From contig CAUZFZ010000072.1 in the NCBI GenBank assembly GCA_963579025.1, forward strand, positions 1 to 46,381: a DNA stretch of 46,381 bases, read 5' to 3'. Position 1 is the stretch's first letter. Every line of letters starts with the position of its first letter. Under the pieces are notes generated by a model, which saw only the letters and a program-made list of their open reading frames with translations, had not been told where the DNA came from and searched no databases. This document shows positions 8,862 to 18,052 of the stretch, piece after piece. The DNA comes from CAUZFZ01 sp963579025 (GTDB lineage: Bacteria > Planctomycetota > Planctomycetia > Planctomycetales > Planctomycetaceae). The position numbers were made by a program, and so were the translations under genes.

Positions 8862-10070
8862 TCAGGCCCCGAACTTCTCGAGACGATCCGCGTGGGCCAG
8901 CGCTAAGCCCATCAGGTACTTCGCTGGAAACTGCCCGAGCCCACCTGAAATGCAGGCGGTCTCACCAAACGTCTGACAGGCATCCGGTCGACATAGATCC
9001 GACGAGATCAGTACGGGCACCGGATGAAAACTGTGTGACTTCATTTTACACGGCGTGCTGTGATCACCGGTGATCACCAGGGCCCCAGGATTCAGAGCTG
9101 TAATTCGCGGCATGGCGGCGTCGAGTTCTTCGACTCGCTTGACCTTCTCCGGGAAGTTGCCGTCTTCTCCTGTCGAATCCGTGTACTTGAAATGCACGAA
9201 GAAGAAATCGTAATCGTCCCAGGTAGCTTGCAGGCGATCCATCTGGCTGTCGAGGGTCTGCCCGGCGTCCAGCACGTCCATGCCCACAAGTCGAGCCAGG
9301 CCTCGATACATCGGGTAGACAGCTATTGCTCCAGCACGCACGCCATAGACTTCTGACATGGGCGGCACATCCGGCTTTGTGTCGATGCCTCGCATGGTCA
9401 GGAAGTTGGCCGGCAGGTCATCTTTCAGTATCTCTCGAGCTTGAGCCAGAAACTGTGTGCAAATCTCTGCGGTCTCTTGTGACGGACCGTCTCCACCAAC
9501 CGGATCAAGCGGCGTGACACCGGTCTTCTGTGGATCCGTATCGTTGACGTCGCCACCCAGTCCTTCTCCGCGGAAGACGATGACCAGTCGATACTCTTTG
9601 ACGTGCCGCACGAACACTTCGACACCAGGAATCTCAATCGTATCGAGCTTCTCGCACAACTTCGAAGCGATCTCCGAAGCAACGCGGCCGGCACGCCGGT
9701 CTTCAATGTTTCCATTGTCATCAAGCGTGCAGAAGTTGCCTCGAATCGCGACATCACTGGAGCCCAGTTCGAAATCGATACCCAGCGCTTCCAGGACACC
9801 TCGACCAATCTGGTATTCCAAGGGGTCATATCCAAATAGACCCAGATGTCCAGGTCCGCTGCCCGGTGCAATGCCGGGAATGACCGGAGTGCTCAACCCC
9901 AGAGTACCGGCAGCCGCCAGTGCATCCATATTTGGAGTTGAGGCTGTTTCCAGCTCCGTACCGCCGCCTGGTTCGATCGGAAGTCCACCGAGTCCGTCGG
10001 CAACCAGCAGGACGATTTTCTGGTCATTCTGTCGCTGCAGCTTACGTGTCAGGTCGTGAAGGTCGCTCAT
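8862..10070 (-). CDS. apgM: 2,3-bisphosphoglycerate-independent phosphoglycerate mutase, archaeal type
   Basis: This 402-residue enzyme interconverts 3- and 2-phosphoglycerate in glycolysis. It belongs to the alkaline-phosphatase superfamily (apgM type). Visible motifs are LLVADGLGGLP (metal Asp), TASTPNMDALAAAG, GSGPGHLGLFGYDP (the nucleophile Ser region) and GDHSTPCKMKSHSFHPVPVL near the C-terminus (metal Asp and His residues). The frame extends upstream to 10127, but ATG 10070 (MSDLHDLTRKLQ) better fits the family start. The usual GSD signature reads GSG here. It lies between the sulfatase and the propeller gene on the same strand. Confidence 0.9.
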   Translation of the reverse strand: MSDLHDLTRKLQRQNDQKIVLLVADGLGGLPIEPGGGTELETASTPNMDALAAAGTLGLSTPVIPGIAPGSGPGHLGLFGYDPLEYQIGRGVLEALGIDFELGSSDVAIRGNFCTLDDNGNIEDRRAGRVASEIASKLCEKLDTIEIPGVEVFVRHVKEYRLVIVFRGEGLGGDVNDTDPQKTGVTPLDPVGGDGPSQETAEICTQFLAQAREILKDDLPANFLTMRGIDTKPDVPPMSEVYGVRAGAIAVYPMYRGLARLVGMDVLDAGQTLDSQMDRLQATWDDYDFFFVHFKYTDSTGEDGNFPEKVKRVEELDAAMPRITALNPGALVITGDHSTPCKMKSHSFHPVPVLISSDLCRPDACQTFGETACISGGLGQFPAKYLMGLALAHADRLEKFGA

Positions 10071-10174
10071 GGTTTTCCCGTATTTGTTCCACAGTTCCGC
10101 GTTGGTATCAGTTCGACTTCGCCGCACCGGGAAGTCTCTCTGACGGTCTGCGGAGTGTCGGAACGGGAGTCGTG

Positions 10175-11776
10175 TTACTTGGCACTGTTCTTCTTACCGC
10201 CCGCCGGTTTCCTGCCGCCCGCACTGGGGGGATTCGCGGAGACCGAGCCGGCATCGTCAGGTACCTGATAGTGTTTCTGCAGTCGCTGCACTTCGGCAGT
10301 CAGGTCCTTAGCCACTCCGGCATAGTCGGCATGGCCATAGACACTGGTCATCTCGCGGGGATCTTTCTCAAGGTCGTACAATTCCCATTCGCCGACGTTA
10401 TAGAAATGGATCAACTTGTAGCGGTCGGTGCGAACGCCGTAGTGGCGACGCACCATGTGGGCCGATCGGCGGTTCTCATAAAACTCATAGTAGTGGTAGT
10501 AGAGACTGTCGCGCCAGTCGTCGGGAACAGAGTCTCCAAACAACGGCATCAGGCTGTCACCCTGCATGTCGGATGGTACGTCGACGCCAGCGATGTCCAG
10601 GAACGTCTCTGCGAAGTCGAGATTGGTTGTCAGGGCACTGCAACGAGAACCAGCCGGGATTCTGCCGGGCCAGCGAGCCATCAGCGGCATCCGATACGAT
10701 TCCTCGTACATGAACCGCTTGTCGAACCAGCCATGGTCACCCAGGTAAAAACCCTGATCTGATGAGTAGATGACGATCGTGTTTTCGGCGAGCCCGGACT
10801 CATCCAGCCAATCGAGTACGCGGCCGACATTGTCATCCACCGACGCGATGCAGCGCAGGTAGTCCTTGATGTATCGCTGGTACTTCCAGCGAACAAGGTC
10901 CTTGCCGGTCAGGTTGGCATCGCGGAATACCTTGTTCTTTGGTTCGTAAGCGGCATTCCATGTTTCCAGTTGTTCCGGGGTCAGGTTTCGCGGCGGGACA
11001 AGTTTAAGGTCGGACGCAGTCAGCGTCTTTGCGATCGACATATCCTGCTCATGAGCCGCGCGCCCGCGACCTGAATAGTCGTCGAACAGATTATCGGGCT
11101 CGGGAATTTCGACGTCGTCGTACATCGCGAGATGTTTCGGACTCGGTTGCCAGTTCCGATGAGGCGCCTTGTGCTGGAACATGAGCATGAACGGCTTGTC
11201 TTTACCGCGCTCGTTCTTCAGCCAGTCGAGAGCCAGGTCGGTAATGATGTCGGTCGTGTAACCCACGTGCTTCGCGGGCTCACCGTTGCGGATCATCGGC
11301 GGGTTGTAGTACGGCCCCTGCCCTCGCAGGATTTCCCAGTAGTCGAAGCCCTGCGGATCACTTTTCGCACCGTGACCGAGATGCCATTTGCCGATTACCG
11401 CCGTCGTGTAACCGGCACTCTGAAGAAGCCGCGGGAAGCTTTGCTGGCTGGCGTCAAACTTGTTGCCGTTCTGCAGAAAGCCATTCAGGTGACTGTGCTT
11501 GCCGGTCAGTATGACGGCCCGACTCGGTCCACAGATCGAATTCGTACAGAAGCAGTTCTCGAACAGCATGCCCTCGCTGGCGATCCGGTCGAGGTTCGGC
11601 GTCTTGTTGATCTTCGATCCGTAACAACTCAGCGAGTGAGACGCATGATCGTCGGTAAAGATGAAGAGAATATTCGGCCGCTTGCTGGCGGCGAACAGCG
11701 TCGGTACGCGCGATGTAACGATCGTCAACAGCGCCAATAATCCGCACAAGCGCGTCACGTTCTTCCGACTGCACAT
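10175..11776 (-). CDS. Sulfatase (formylglycine-dependent, type I)
   Basis: This 533-residue exported sulfatase hydrolyses sulfate esters, probably on algal or animal polysaccharides, as planctomycetes are rich in such enzymes. Residues 1-30 are a signal peptide (LCGLLALLTIVTS..., cut near LFAAS). The metal motif FIFTDDH is at 39-44. The active-site signature CGPSR is at 82-86; Cys82 would be converted to formylglycine. The following TGKHSHLNGF and the later YSSDQGFYLGDHGWFDKR are also family hallmarks. The last about 20 residues are Gly/Lys-rich and disordered. The specific substrate cannot be read. No maturase is adjacent. Confidence 0.95.
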   Translation of the reverse strand: MCSRKNVTRLCGLLALLTIVTSRVPTLFAASKRPNILFIFTDDHASHSLSCYGSKINKTPNLDRIASEGMLFENCFCTNSICGPSRAVILTGKHSHLNGFLQNGNKFDASQQSFPRLLQSAGYTTAVIGKWHLGHGAKSDPQGFDYWEILRGQGPYYNPPMIRNGEPAKHVGYTTDIITDLALDWLKNERGKDKPFMLMFQHKAPHRNWQPSPKHLAMYDDVEIPEPDNLFDDYSGRGRAAHEQDMSIAKTLTASDLKLVPPRNLTPEQLETWNAAYEPKNKVFRDANLTGKDLVRWKYQRYIKDYLRCIASVDDNVGRVLDWLDESGLAENTIVIYSSDQGFYLGDHGWFDKRFMYEESYRMPLMARWPGRIPAGSRCSALTTNLDFAETFLDIAGVDVPSDMQGDSLMPLFGDSVPDDWRDSLYYHYYEFYENRRSAHMVRRHYGVRTDRYKLIHFYNVGEWELYDLEKDPREMTSVYGHADYAGVAKDLTAEVQRLQKHYQVPDDAGSVSANPPSAGGRKPAGGKKNSAK

Positions 11777-12134
11777 GAGAAATTCGACTCCGGTGGCGGG
11801 CTTCTCCCATGAACCTGGACCAAACCAACGTATGAAGGTTTGACGGATCGCCAGTGGCTGGGATGACCTTGGCGTGGCAGCTTAGCGAACGCGGCTGCTA
11901 TGGGCATCTGACGGGACGCACTCCCTGCGGCGCATTCGCGCGAAACGCAGGAACTACCCGTAAGGATGCGGCGTCTGTGTCATATCGGCAGACGGCTGGA
12001 CGGCGAGAACGGCGAACCTGATGCAGGCAAGTCCGTGTCACTATTGGGGATACGTTGCAGTTCCTTAATGGGCACAAGTCTTGCTTCACTGAAGAGTCGC
12101 GTGATTACGACCTCTTCGAGCAAAGGGAGGAACC
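11777..12134. other. Intergenic gap, divergent promoter region
   Basis: This 358-bp gap lies between the divergent sulfatase and TPR-like genes. It must hold both promoters. I see no convincing gene or RNA in it. The only clear site is a strong ribosome binding sequence, AAAGGGAGG at 12122-12130, in front of ATG 12135. Confidence 0.5.
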
Positions 12135-12590
12135 ATGTTTACAGACATCGCCAACCGAACGACTCGATGCCTGACTGCGGCGCAGGGATACCTGGAACTT
12201 GAACTTCCCGGATTCGCTTTGGAAGAACTGAAATCGGTGGAAGACCCGGGACCATTCGTGGTCCCGCATTTGTGGATGACCGGAGAAGCACTCAAGGCCC
12301 AAGGTCGATACGACGAAGCGATTGCTTTGCTGCGTCATGTGGCTCGGTCTCTTCCATCGCCGGCCAGTCAGGAGGCATGGCAGTCTTTGACGGAATGTCT
12401 CCAGGAATCGGGACGGCAAGCGTCCGCCCAGGACGGCCCGACGACAATTAATAAACTCGACGTGCAACATTCCAGCGCAACACCCGTACGACAGCAGACG
12501 TTCGACATCACCATTCCACACATCGGGAAGCTGACACTGAATCTGAAACCGGGGAGCGCGATTTCCGTCTCAATCGAAACTGGAGGCTGA
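12135..12590 (+). CDS. Small TPR-like protein
   Basis: This is a 151-residue soluble protein. Residues 10-95 form helical hairpins of TPR type, best seen in MTGEALKAQGRYDEAIALLR and in the preceding segment AAQGYLELELPGFALEELKS. Residues 100-151 are a different, beta-rich tail (FDITIPHIGKLTLNLKPGSA). It is likely a protein-interaction module. A strong Shine-Dalgarno at 12122-12130 supports ATG 12135. A clear terminator follows at 12651-12687, so it is a single-gene unit. Confidence 0.8.
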   Translation: MFTDIANRTTRCLTAAQGYLELELPGFALEELKSVEDPGPFVVPHLWMTGEALKAQGRYDEAIALLRHVARSLPSPASQEAWQSLTECLQESGRQASAQDGPTTINKLDVQHSSATPVRQQTFDITIPHIGKLTLNLKPGSAISVSIETGG

Positions 12591-12650
12591 AAAAGCAATC
12601 GCCGATTCGCATCGCGGAACTTGACTGGTTCGGTATCGAACCGGTCGCCG

Positions 12651-12687
12651 GCCCCGCAGGCTCTGGCCCGACCTGCGGGGCTTTTTT
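12651..12687 (+). terminator. Rho-independent terminator of the TPR-like gene
   Basis: GCCCCGCAGG (12651-12660) pairs perfectly with CCTGCGGGGC (12672-12681) across an 11-nt loop, and TTTTTT (12682-12687) follows. It lies 61 bp after the stop codon. The remaining 296 bp to the mraZ stop (12688-12983) hold no gene I can support. Confidence 0.92.
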
Positions 12688-12983
12688 GTGCGCGGACAGC
12701 AAGCACGCGCGCATAAACGCGGCCCGTTCCGTGTAGATTCCAATTCTCTGGTGAGCCGAATGTGGTGCCTAATGGCTCTGTCAGAGTTGTGAGGAGGCAC
12801 TGAGTAAGCGATGCCATGAAATCTACGTCGGAACGGGCCAGCAAAGGTGGATGCTCGACATGCCGCGTTGCGTCTCGGCCCGGTTGCGGCGCCTCGCAAA
12901 TTGCAAGACCCGAAAAAAGCCCTCCCTGGCCAAGTGGCTCTGCCGGTTCGTTATGGCCGTTGAATCGAGTTCACTCGACCCAC

Positions 12984-13469
12984 TCACACGACCAAATCCT
13001 TGAACATGCTGCCGAAGTCCGGCATGTCTTCCCGCAGGGTTTCAAGCCACGCACGCGGATTCCAGATTTCGACGCAAATGACAGCACCGACAACCATGAC
13101 CTCGCTGCCGGCCGGGACATCCAGAAATTCGCGGAACCCCTCAGGTACAACCAGTCGGGAGCGATTGGCAATCTGCACGGTGCGTGACCGGGTCGAGAGC
13201 AATCGACCCAGCCTCTGAACCTCGTTCCAGCGCTGGTCCATCGCGCCAGCATCGATCTTGCTGCGAATCACTTCGACGCCACGGTCCAGACGGGACTGCC
13301 ATTCTTCCTGCTTCCAGAGACTCAGGCAGCCGTAACGCTCTTTGGTCACGATCGTGTGACCTTCTTCGTCGGTGACTGCCTGCGCCATCTCAGGCGGTAG
13401 CGTCAAACGGAAGCGATCATCGATCGTCCGCTTAACTTCGCCCTGAATGAAATTCGCAGGAGTCGGCAT
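12984..13469 (-). CDS. mraZ: MraZ-family SpoVT/AbrB transcription regulator
   Basis: This 161-residue protein has two SpoVT-AbrB-like swapped-hairpin repeats, as in MraZ. The first is GEVKRTIDDRFRLTLPPEM (residues 10-28). The second is around residues 90-125 (VQIANRSRLVVPEGFREFLD). MraZ classically sits at the head of the division/cell-wall cluster next to rsmH. Here it stands alone, between a TPR-like gene and a small lipoprotein gene, consistent with planctomycetes having a dispersed or reduced dcw cluster. A regulatory role in DNA binding is expected. I could not find clean TGGG-type tandem boxes upstream. Confidence 0.85.
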   Translation of the reverse strand: MPTPANFIQGEVKRTIDDRFRLTLPPEMAQAVTDEEGHTIVTKERYGCLSLWKQEEWQSRLDRGVEVIRSKIDAGAMDQRWNEVQRLGRLLSTRSRTVQIANRSRLVVPEGFREFLDVPAGSEVMVVGAVICVEIWNPRAWLETLREDMPDFGSMFKDLVV

Positions 13470-13961
13470 ACCAGAGCTCGATGGGCAGCAACACGGTGGA
13501 AACCGGAATCTGCCAATGTATTGGGCTTGAATCCCACAATCAATCAGTTTTCAAAGATCATTTGGGCCGATAGCCCACGTCAGGCGGGAATCCTAACTCG
13601 GCCAATCCGGTATGCAAGCGGTTCTTCTGGTTTTGCGGATAAAACGACATTCACACGTTGTGCGGCGACGCAAGGAAACGAGAAGAGTCTCGCGCATAAA
13701 CTGAAGTTGGATACGGACCCGCGGAGCCGCAGGCTCGATTCAGCTCATATTGACCTGTTTCTGGGCACGGCGTAGTTTCCCGCCTCACCCCCCGGCCGCG
13801 GTTTCCTTCCGATCGGCCATACAGCCCTTCTGAGTCTCATCCGGGACGATTCGACACCCCCTCAATTCAGCCTTCGTAGCCGACACCATGCGCGACGCAT
13901 TTCCATGCGATTCACGTCCGGTGGCAGCCATCCCACAAGAGAATCCCAGGAAAGGAATCCC
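13470..13961. other. Intergenic gap, no supported gene
   Basis: This 492-bp gap separates the divergent mraZ and lipoprotein genes. An open frame at 13521-13775 (84 codons) has poor composition, no ribosome binding site and no recognisable motif, so it is not called. A good ribosome binding sequence, AGGAAAGGAA at about 13948-13957, precedes the lipoprotein ATG. Nothing else can be supported. Confidence 0.45.
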
Positions 13962-14270
13962 ATGAAGCGACTGACCTTCTGCCTGCTGAGTCTTTGCGTA
14001 TTGTCCTTGAGTGGCTGCTGCTGCACCGGAGGGCTGTGGCCCTTCTGCTACGGTGGTGGTGGCTGTGGTGTAGGCGCGTGTGCACCAGGCGGGTATCCGG
14101 GTGCTTATCCAGGAGCTCAAGTCGGCCCGACCAGTTGGGACGCCTCGTACGCTCCAGTCCAAACCGGAGTTCCGAATACGGTAGGTGTCCCCATTGCAGC
14201 TCAACCGATTGCGTATCCGCAGCAGGCCTACCCGACGATGGCGCTTGAGTCGCTGCCGACCTACCGGTAG
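13962..14270 (+). CDS. Small Gly/Pro/Tyr-rich lipoprotein
   Basis: This is a 102-residue lipoprotein. The signal is MKRLTFCLLSLCVLSLSGC, with a lipobox LSGC whose Cys19 would be lipidated. It is followed by a Cys-rich, Gly-rich stretch and a Pro/Tyr/Gln tail with repeats such as GGYPGAYPGAQ. The tail has low complexity and is probably disordered and cell-envelope exposed. ATG 13962 has a strong upstream Shine-Dalgarno. No function can be inferred. Confidence 0.8.
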   Translation: MKRLTFCLLSLCVLSLSGCCCTGGLWPFCYGGGGCGVGACAPGGYPGAYPGAQVGPTSWDASYAPVQTGVPNTVGVPIAAQPIAYPQQAYPTMALESLPTYR

Positions 14271-14675
14271 CAGGAAGTCCGGCTCGATCGGTTACGGCCG
14301 AATGAAATTTGACTGAGGCGCACTGACGACGAATTCTCGCGAGTCGGTGAGCCGGACACTACAGCGCGGATTCCCCCCTTCGTCGGGACTCGCTCCGTGG
14401 GTGGATCAACCGGCCGCAGTGGCCGGTGTTCTCCAACGGATCAACGAGATTTCGACGAACGAACCGGCCGATTCTGCCGGTCCTGCGGTACGTGCCGATC
14501 CGCTACCCGCAGTATCCCACCTCCCGGTGAAACTCAATCCGACGCGACCCCTGGATTCGACCTACCGTCAATTCCAGGGGCGAAGCTGTTGACATCATTC
14601 TGACGCCCCCGATTCTCGTGGCTCTGTTGGAGTTTTCCTCTCAACAACCGCGACTTCGCAGCTCGGGGGGGACTC
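14271..14675. other. Intergenic gap before the cyclase gene
   Basis: This gap is 405 bp long. An 81-codon open frame at 14347-14592 has no ribosome binding site and an unusual Pro/Arg-rich composition, so it is left out. No terminator or repeat was identified. The sequence just before ATG 14676 is G-rich (gctcggggggactc) and may serve as a ribosome binding site. Confidence 0.4.
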
Positions 14676-16541
14676 ATGATGGCTGTCGAATTGCAGGCAA
14701 GCGGTCTGGATCAGGGTCAGCAGGCACGTCTGCCGCTGGGTGACGAGCTAATGTTGCGGCTTGGCCGCAATCCAGTATCCGGCTGGACCGTTGGATGGGA
14801 CCGCCAGATCTCTCGCGAACACGCGGACCTCGAATGGAGCGGCGAACGCCTGACCGTTCGATGTCTGGAACGCGCAACCAACCCGCTGCTCGTGGGCGGC
14901 GAGGCAGCTCGAAACGCCGTGATCGGAATCGGAGGCGAATTCCGCATTGGCGAAACGGTATTCCGGTTGGTAGGCGAAAAGAAGAGCCGGGAAACTCCCG
15001 CCAAAAGACCATCCGGAGCCAGCGCATCGGCGCAGCTTGATCTACGAGACGATGCGAATGACCGAGCCGATGACTTGCAGTCATTCCGCTCGGAAGAACT
15101 ACGGCAGGTCGAGTTCAGTGATCCCGTGCGTCAAATGGAGATGCTGGCACGTTTGCCTGACCTGATCTCGGCATCCACGACGGATGAGGACCTGGGTTCG
15201 CTGCTGGTCGACCTGCTTCTGGAGACGATTCCGTCGGCCGTGGCGACAGCGGTCATCCGGTACGACGATGACCAGTTGGTGAGCCTGAAAACGCCAGAGG
15301 TCTCAGGATTTGATGCAACACGTCCGGCCATGATGCGCGTGGCAACTCGCGAAGATTTCGAGGGGCGATTTCGGCCCAGTCGTCGCATGATCAGCCGAGG
15401 TCTGCGGACTGGCCAAAGTGTGATGCACCTTTGGGGTGACGACGCTGGCAGCGAGGATGCTGGTCAGTTCACGATCAGCGGAAGTCTGGACTGGGCGTTC
15501 TGCACACCGGTGCGATTGAAATCGTGCGACGGCTGGTGTCTGTACGTTTCAGGAGAAAGTGGTGAGGGAGCCCTCGTCAGCGAAGATGTTCTCAAAGGTG
15601 ACCTGCGATTCACCGAACTCGTAGCGAGATTCATCGGCTCGATCCGCCAGGTCCGCGTGTTGGAAGAACAGAAAACACAGCTGAGTTCGTTTTTCTCGCC
15701 GAGCGTCATGGATAGCCTGATGGGCCAGCGGTCCGGATCGCTTGAGCCTTCTCAACAGCAGATCTCTGTGCTGTTTTGTGATGTACGAGGATTCTCTCGT
15801 AAGTCCGAACTTCTGCAGCATGACCTGTTGCAGCTTCTGGCCAGCGTAAAGCAGGCTCTGGGAGTTATGGCGAACGGCATCCTGGAGCATGACGGCGCCA
15901 TCGCCGACTTTCAGGGTGACGCAGCTTTGGGTTTCTGGGGCTGGCCCATGTCGTTGGAAGAGGGGCCAGTGTCGGCCTGTCGGGCAGCGCTGAATATCCT
16001 TCGCAACTTCAGTAACGAATCACAACACGGCGGCCTGCTGGACGGGTTTTCCGTGGGAATCGGCATCGCTCATGGAGAAGCCATTGCCGGAGAAATCGGG
16101 ACAGAGAAACAGGCAAAAATCGGAGTGTTTGGTCCTGTGGTGAACCAGGGAGCACGGCTGGAAGGGCTCAGTAAGCAACTGGGCGCGAGCATCTGCATGG
16201 ACGACGCGACAGCGACATTCGTCAGGCGGTTTGTGCCTGAATCCGAGGCCCGGACGAGGCGTCTTGTGCGCGTCCGCCCCGCCGGGATGGAGACCCCCGT
16301 CACCGTGCATCAGCTTCTGTTCCCCGACGAACGCGAGTCGAGCGTGTCCGACAATCTGCTGCGGGGTTACCAGGACGGCCTTGAGGCCGTCGTCGATGGG
16401 GCATGGTCCGAGGCCCGGTGCCTGCTGGAACTGTTCCGCGAAACCGACGGAGCGTCAGCGTTCCTCCTGCGTCAAATGGAAACGCTTGGCAATCGTGCGC
16501 CCGAGGACTGGGACGGAGCTTTCTCCCTTTGCAGGAAGTGA
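14676..16541 (+). CDS. FHA-GAF class III adenylyl/guanylyl cyclase
   Basis: This 621-residue signalling protein has three domains. Residues 25-100 form an FHA phosphothreonine-binding domain, with LGRNPVSGWTV and the core RQISREHADLEW. Residues about 150-330 are GAF-like. Residues about 360-540 form a class III nucleotide cyclase domain, with ISVLFCDVRGFS (first metal Asp) and IADFQGDAALGFWGWP (second Asp) and VGIGIAHGEAIAGEIG. The substrate-specifying Lys/Asp pair was not assigned, so ATP is likely but not proven. A tail of about 70 residues follows. It has no membrane segment. The FHA domain suggests control by a Ser/Thr kinase, which planctomycetes have in abundance. Start ATG 14676 or 14679. 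Confidence 0.92.
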   Translation: MMAVELQASGLDQGQQARLPLGDELMLRLGRNPVSGWTVGWDRQISREHADLEWSGERLTVRCLERATNPLLVGGEAARNAVIGIGGEFRIGETVFRLVGEKKSRETPAKRPSGASASAQLDLRDDANDRADDLQSFRSEELRQVEFSDPVRQMEMLARLPDLISASTTDEDLGSLLVDLLLETIPSAVATAVIRYDDDQLVSLKTPEVSGFDATRPAMMRVATREDFEGRFRPSRRMISRGLRTGQSVMHLWGDDAGSEDAGQFTISGSLDWAFCTPVRLKSCDGWCLYVSGESGEGALVSEDVLKGDLRFTELVARFIGSIRQVRVLEEQKTQLSSFFSPSVMDSLMGQRSGSLEPSQQQISVLFCDVRGFSRKSELLQHDLLQLLASVKQALGVMANGILEHDGAIADFQGDAALGFWGWPMSLEEGPVSACRAALNILRNFSNESQHGGLLDGFSVGIGIAHGEAIAGEIGTEKQAKIGVFGPVVNQGARLEGLSKQLGASICMDDATATFVRRFVPESEARTRRLVRVRPAGMETPVTVHQLLFPDERESSVSDNLLRGYQDGLEAVVDGAWSEARCLLELFRETDGASAFLLRQMETLGNRAPEDWDGAFSLCRK

Positions 16542-16628
16542 TACCTCTCTTGCTTGCCGACGCTTTCGGCAGCCTCGACACTACGAACCACTGACAACGG
16601 TTTGGAGCGTGTCGAGGGATACCCACTG

Positions 16629-17657
16629 ATGAAAGCGCTTGTTAAACAGGAATCGACCACCGGACTCTGGCTCAAAGATGTGCCGGAGCCGGAAATCGGC
16701 ATCAACGACGTCCTGATCCGCGTGCATAAGACGGGCATTTGCGGCACCGACGTGCATATCTACAAGTGGGATGCCTGGGCTCAGAAGACCATCCCCGTGC
16801 CGATGGTGGTCGGACACGAATTCGTTGGCGAGGTCGTCGAAGTCGGCCCGAACGTGTCTGACTTTCACCCGGGCGAGCTTGTCAGCGGAGAAGGGCACGT
16901 CGTCTGTGGCCGCTGCAGAAACTGCCTGGCCGGACGACGTCATCTGTGTGCTCATACTGTCGGCATAGGAGTCAACCGTCCGGGCGCGTTTGCCGAGTAC
17001 ATCTCGCTGCCGATGACCAACGTCTGGCACCACGACCCGGCCATTGACCACGATGTGGCGTCCATCTTCGATCCGCTGGGAAATGCCGTGCACACGGCTC
17101 TTTCGTTTCCGCTGCTCGGCGAAGACGTGCTGATTACGGGAGCCGGACCGATTGGCCTGATGGCGGCGGCCGTCGTCAAGCATGCCGGGGCGCGGTATGT
17201 CGTGATCACAGACGTGAATCAGTATCGACTGGAACTGGCGAAAACACTCGGAGTGACAGTCGCGCTCAACGTCAGCGAGAAGCCTCTCTCGGACGTGCAG
17301 CAACTGCTGGACATGAAGGAGGGCTTTGACGTGGGCCTGGAGATGTCCGGCAATCCGTCAGCCTTCCGCGACATGCTCGACAACATGTGTCACGGCGGAA
17401 AAATCGCGATGCTGGGCATTCCCGAAGCCGAGACGGCGATCGACTGGAATAAGGTCGTCTTCAACATGCTGACGATCAAAGGAATCTACGGCCGCGAGAT
17501 GTACGAGACCTGGTACAAGATGACCGTCATGCTGCAGGGCGGTCTGGACGTCGCGCCGATCATCACACACCGTTTCCACTACACCGAATTCGAACAGGGC
17601 TTCCAGGCGATGCTCAGCGGCGAATCCGGCAAAGTCGTGCTCGACTGGGGCGAGTAG
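16629..17657 (+). CDS. tdh: L-threonine 3-dehydrogenase
   Basis: This zinc-dependent medium-chain dehydrogenase oxidises threonine to 2-amino-3-ketobutyrate with NAD, the first step of threonine catabolism to glycine. Length is 342 residues, close to the usual 341. Visible motifs are the catalytic zinc sites GICGTDVHIY and VVGHEFVGEV, the structural zinc cysteines CGRCRNCLAGRRHLC, the NAD-binding ITGAGPIGLMAAAVVKHAG, and the threonine-dehydrogenase phrase NMLTIKGIYGREMYETWYKM. The frame runs upstream to 16554, but ATG 16629 gives the family start MKALVKQ. The usual partner 2-amino-3-ketobutyrate ligase (kbl) is not adjacent. Confidence 0.95.
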   Translation: MKALVKQESTTGLWLKDVPEPEIGINDVLIRVHKTGICGTDVHIYKWDAWAQKTIPVPMVVGHEFVGEVVEVGPNVSDFHPGELVSGEGHVVCGRCRNCLAGRRHLCAHTVGIGVNRPGAFAEYISLPMTNVWHHDPAIDHDVASIFDPLGNAVHTALSFPLLGEDVLITGAGPIGLMAAAVVKHAGARYVVITDVNQYRLELAKTLGVTVALNVSEKPLSDVQQLLDMKEGFDVGLEMSGNPSAFRDMLDNMCHGGKIAMLGIPEAETAIDWNKVVFNMLTIKGIYGREMYETWYKMTVMLQGGLDVAPIITHRFHYTEFEQGFQAMLSGESGKVVLDWGE

Positions 17658-17662
17658 CCGCA

Positions 17663-17878
17663 TTAGCACGAATCCGAGAACTCTGATCCCAGCTGAGCTT
17701 TGATACCAGCGATGTTCTTCACTCGCTTCCGCAGTTTACGGTGGGCTGATCTGCGGATTTCGAGCTCACAGTAGAGTCTGACCGCCACTTCAAAGAAAGC
17801 TTCGCGAGTCTGAAACTCGCCCTGCACAAGCTTTTCGCGAATGTAGTCTTCAACGTCGCCGCTCATAAGTTTCACCAT
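17663..17878 (-). CDS. Putative ribbon-helix-helix (ParD-like) protein
   Basis: This is a 71-residue protein starting MVKLMSGDVEDYIREKLVQG. A short first strand and the pattern SGDVEDYIREKLVQGEFQTREAFFEVAVRLYCELEIRR resemble ParD/CopG-type ribbon-helix-helix antitoxins. No ParE or RelE-like toxin gene is next to it, so it is either an orphan antitoxin or a small DNA-binding regulator. An upstream ATG at 17893 would add five residues. It is convergent with tdh, whose stop is 5 bp away. Confidence 0.55.
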   Translation of the reverse strand: MVKLMSGDVEDYIREKLVQGEFQTREAFFEVAVRLYCELEIRRSAHRKLRKRVKNIAGIKAQLGSEFSDSC

Positions 17879-18052
17879 TGTGGCACTCCGCACGGAACTG
17901 TAGTTCCCGTGGATGATCCTGAGTATTCCGTTTCATTCCCATAATCCGCGGCGTCGATGCGAACGGTCAGTAATTCCTGCCTGACAGGCGGTCTGCTGCG
18001 GGCTAGATTTCCGGCAGAGAGAGATTCCTGAGACAAGGCGGAGCTTGATTTC

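Noticed and set aside
12913..12942. Possible terminator for mraZ on the minus strand
   Set aside because: A T-tract follows, but the stem is only about four base pairs.
13470..13520. MraZ autoregulatory TGGG boxes
   Set aside because: Scattered TGGG words occur, but not in the regularly spaced tandem arrangement.
13521..13775. 84-codon open frame between mraZ and the lipoprotein gene
   Set aside because: No ribosome binding site, poor composition and no recognisable motif.
14347..14592. 81-codon open frame before the cyclase gene
   Set aside because: No start signal and an unusual Pro/Arg-rich composition; likely chance.
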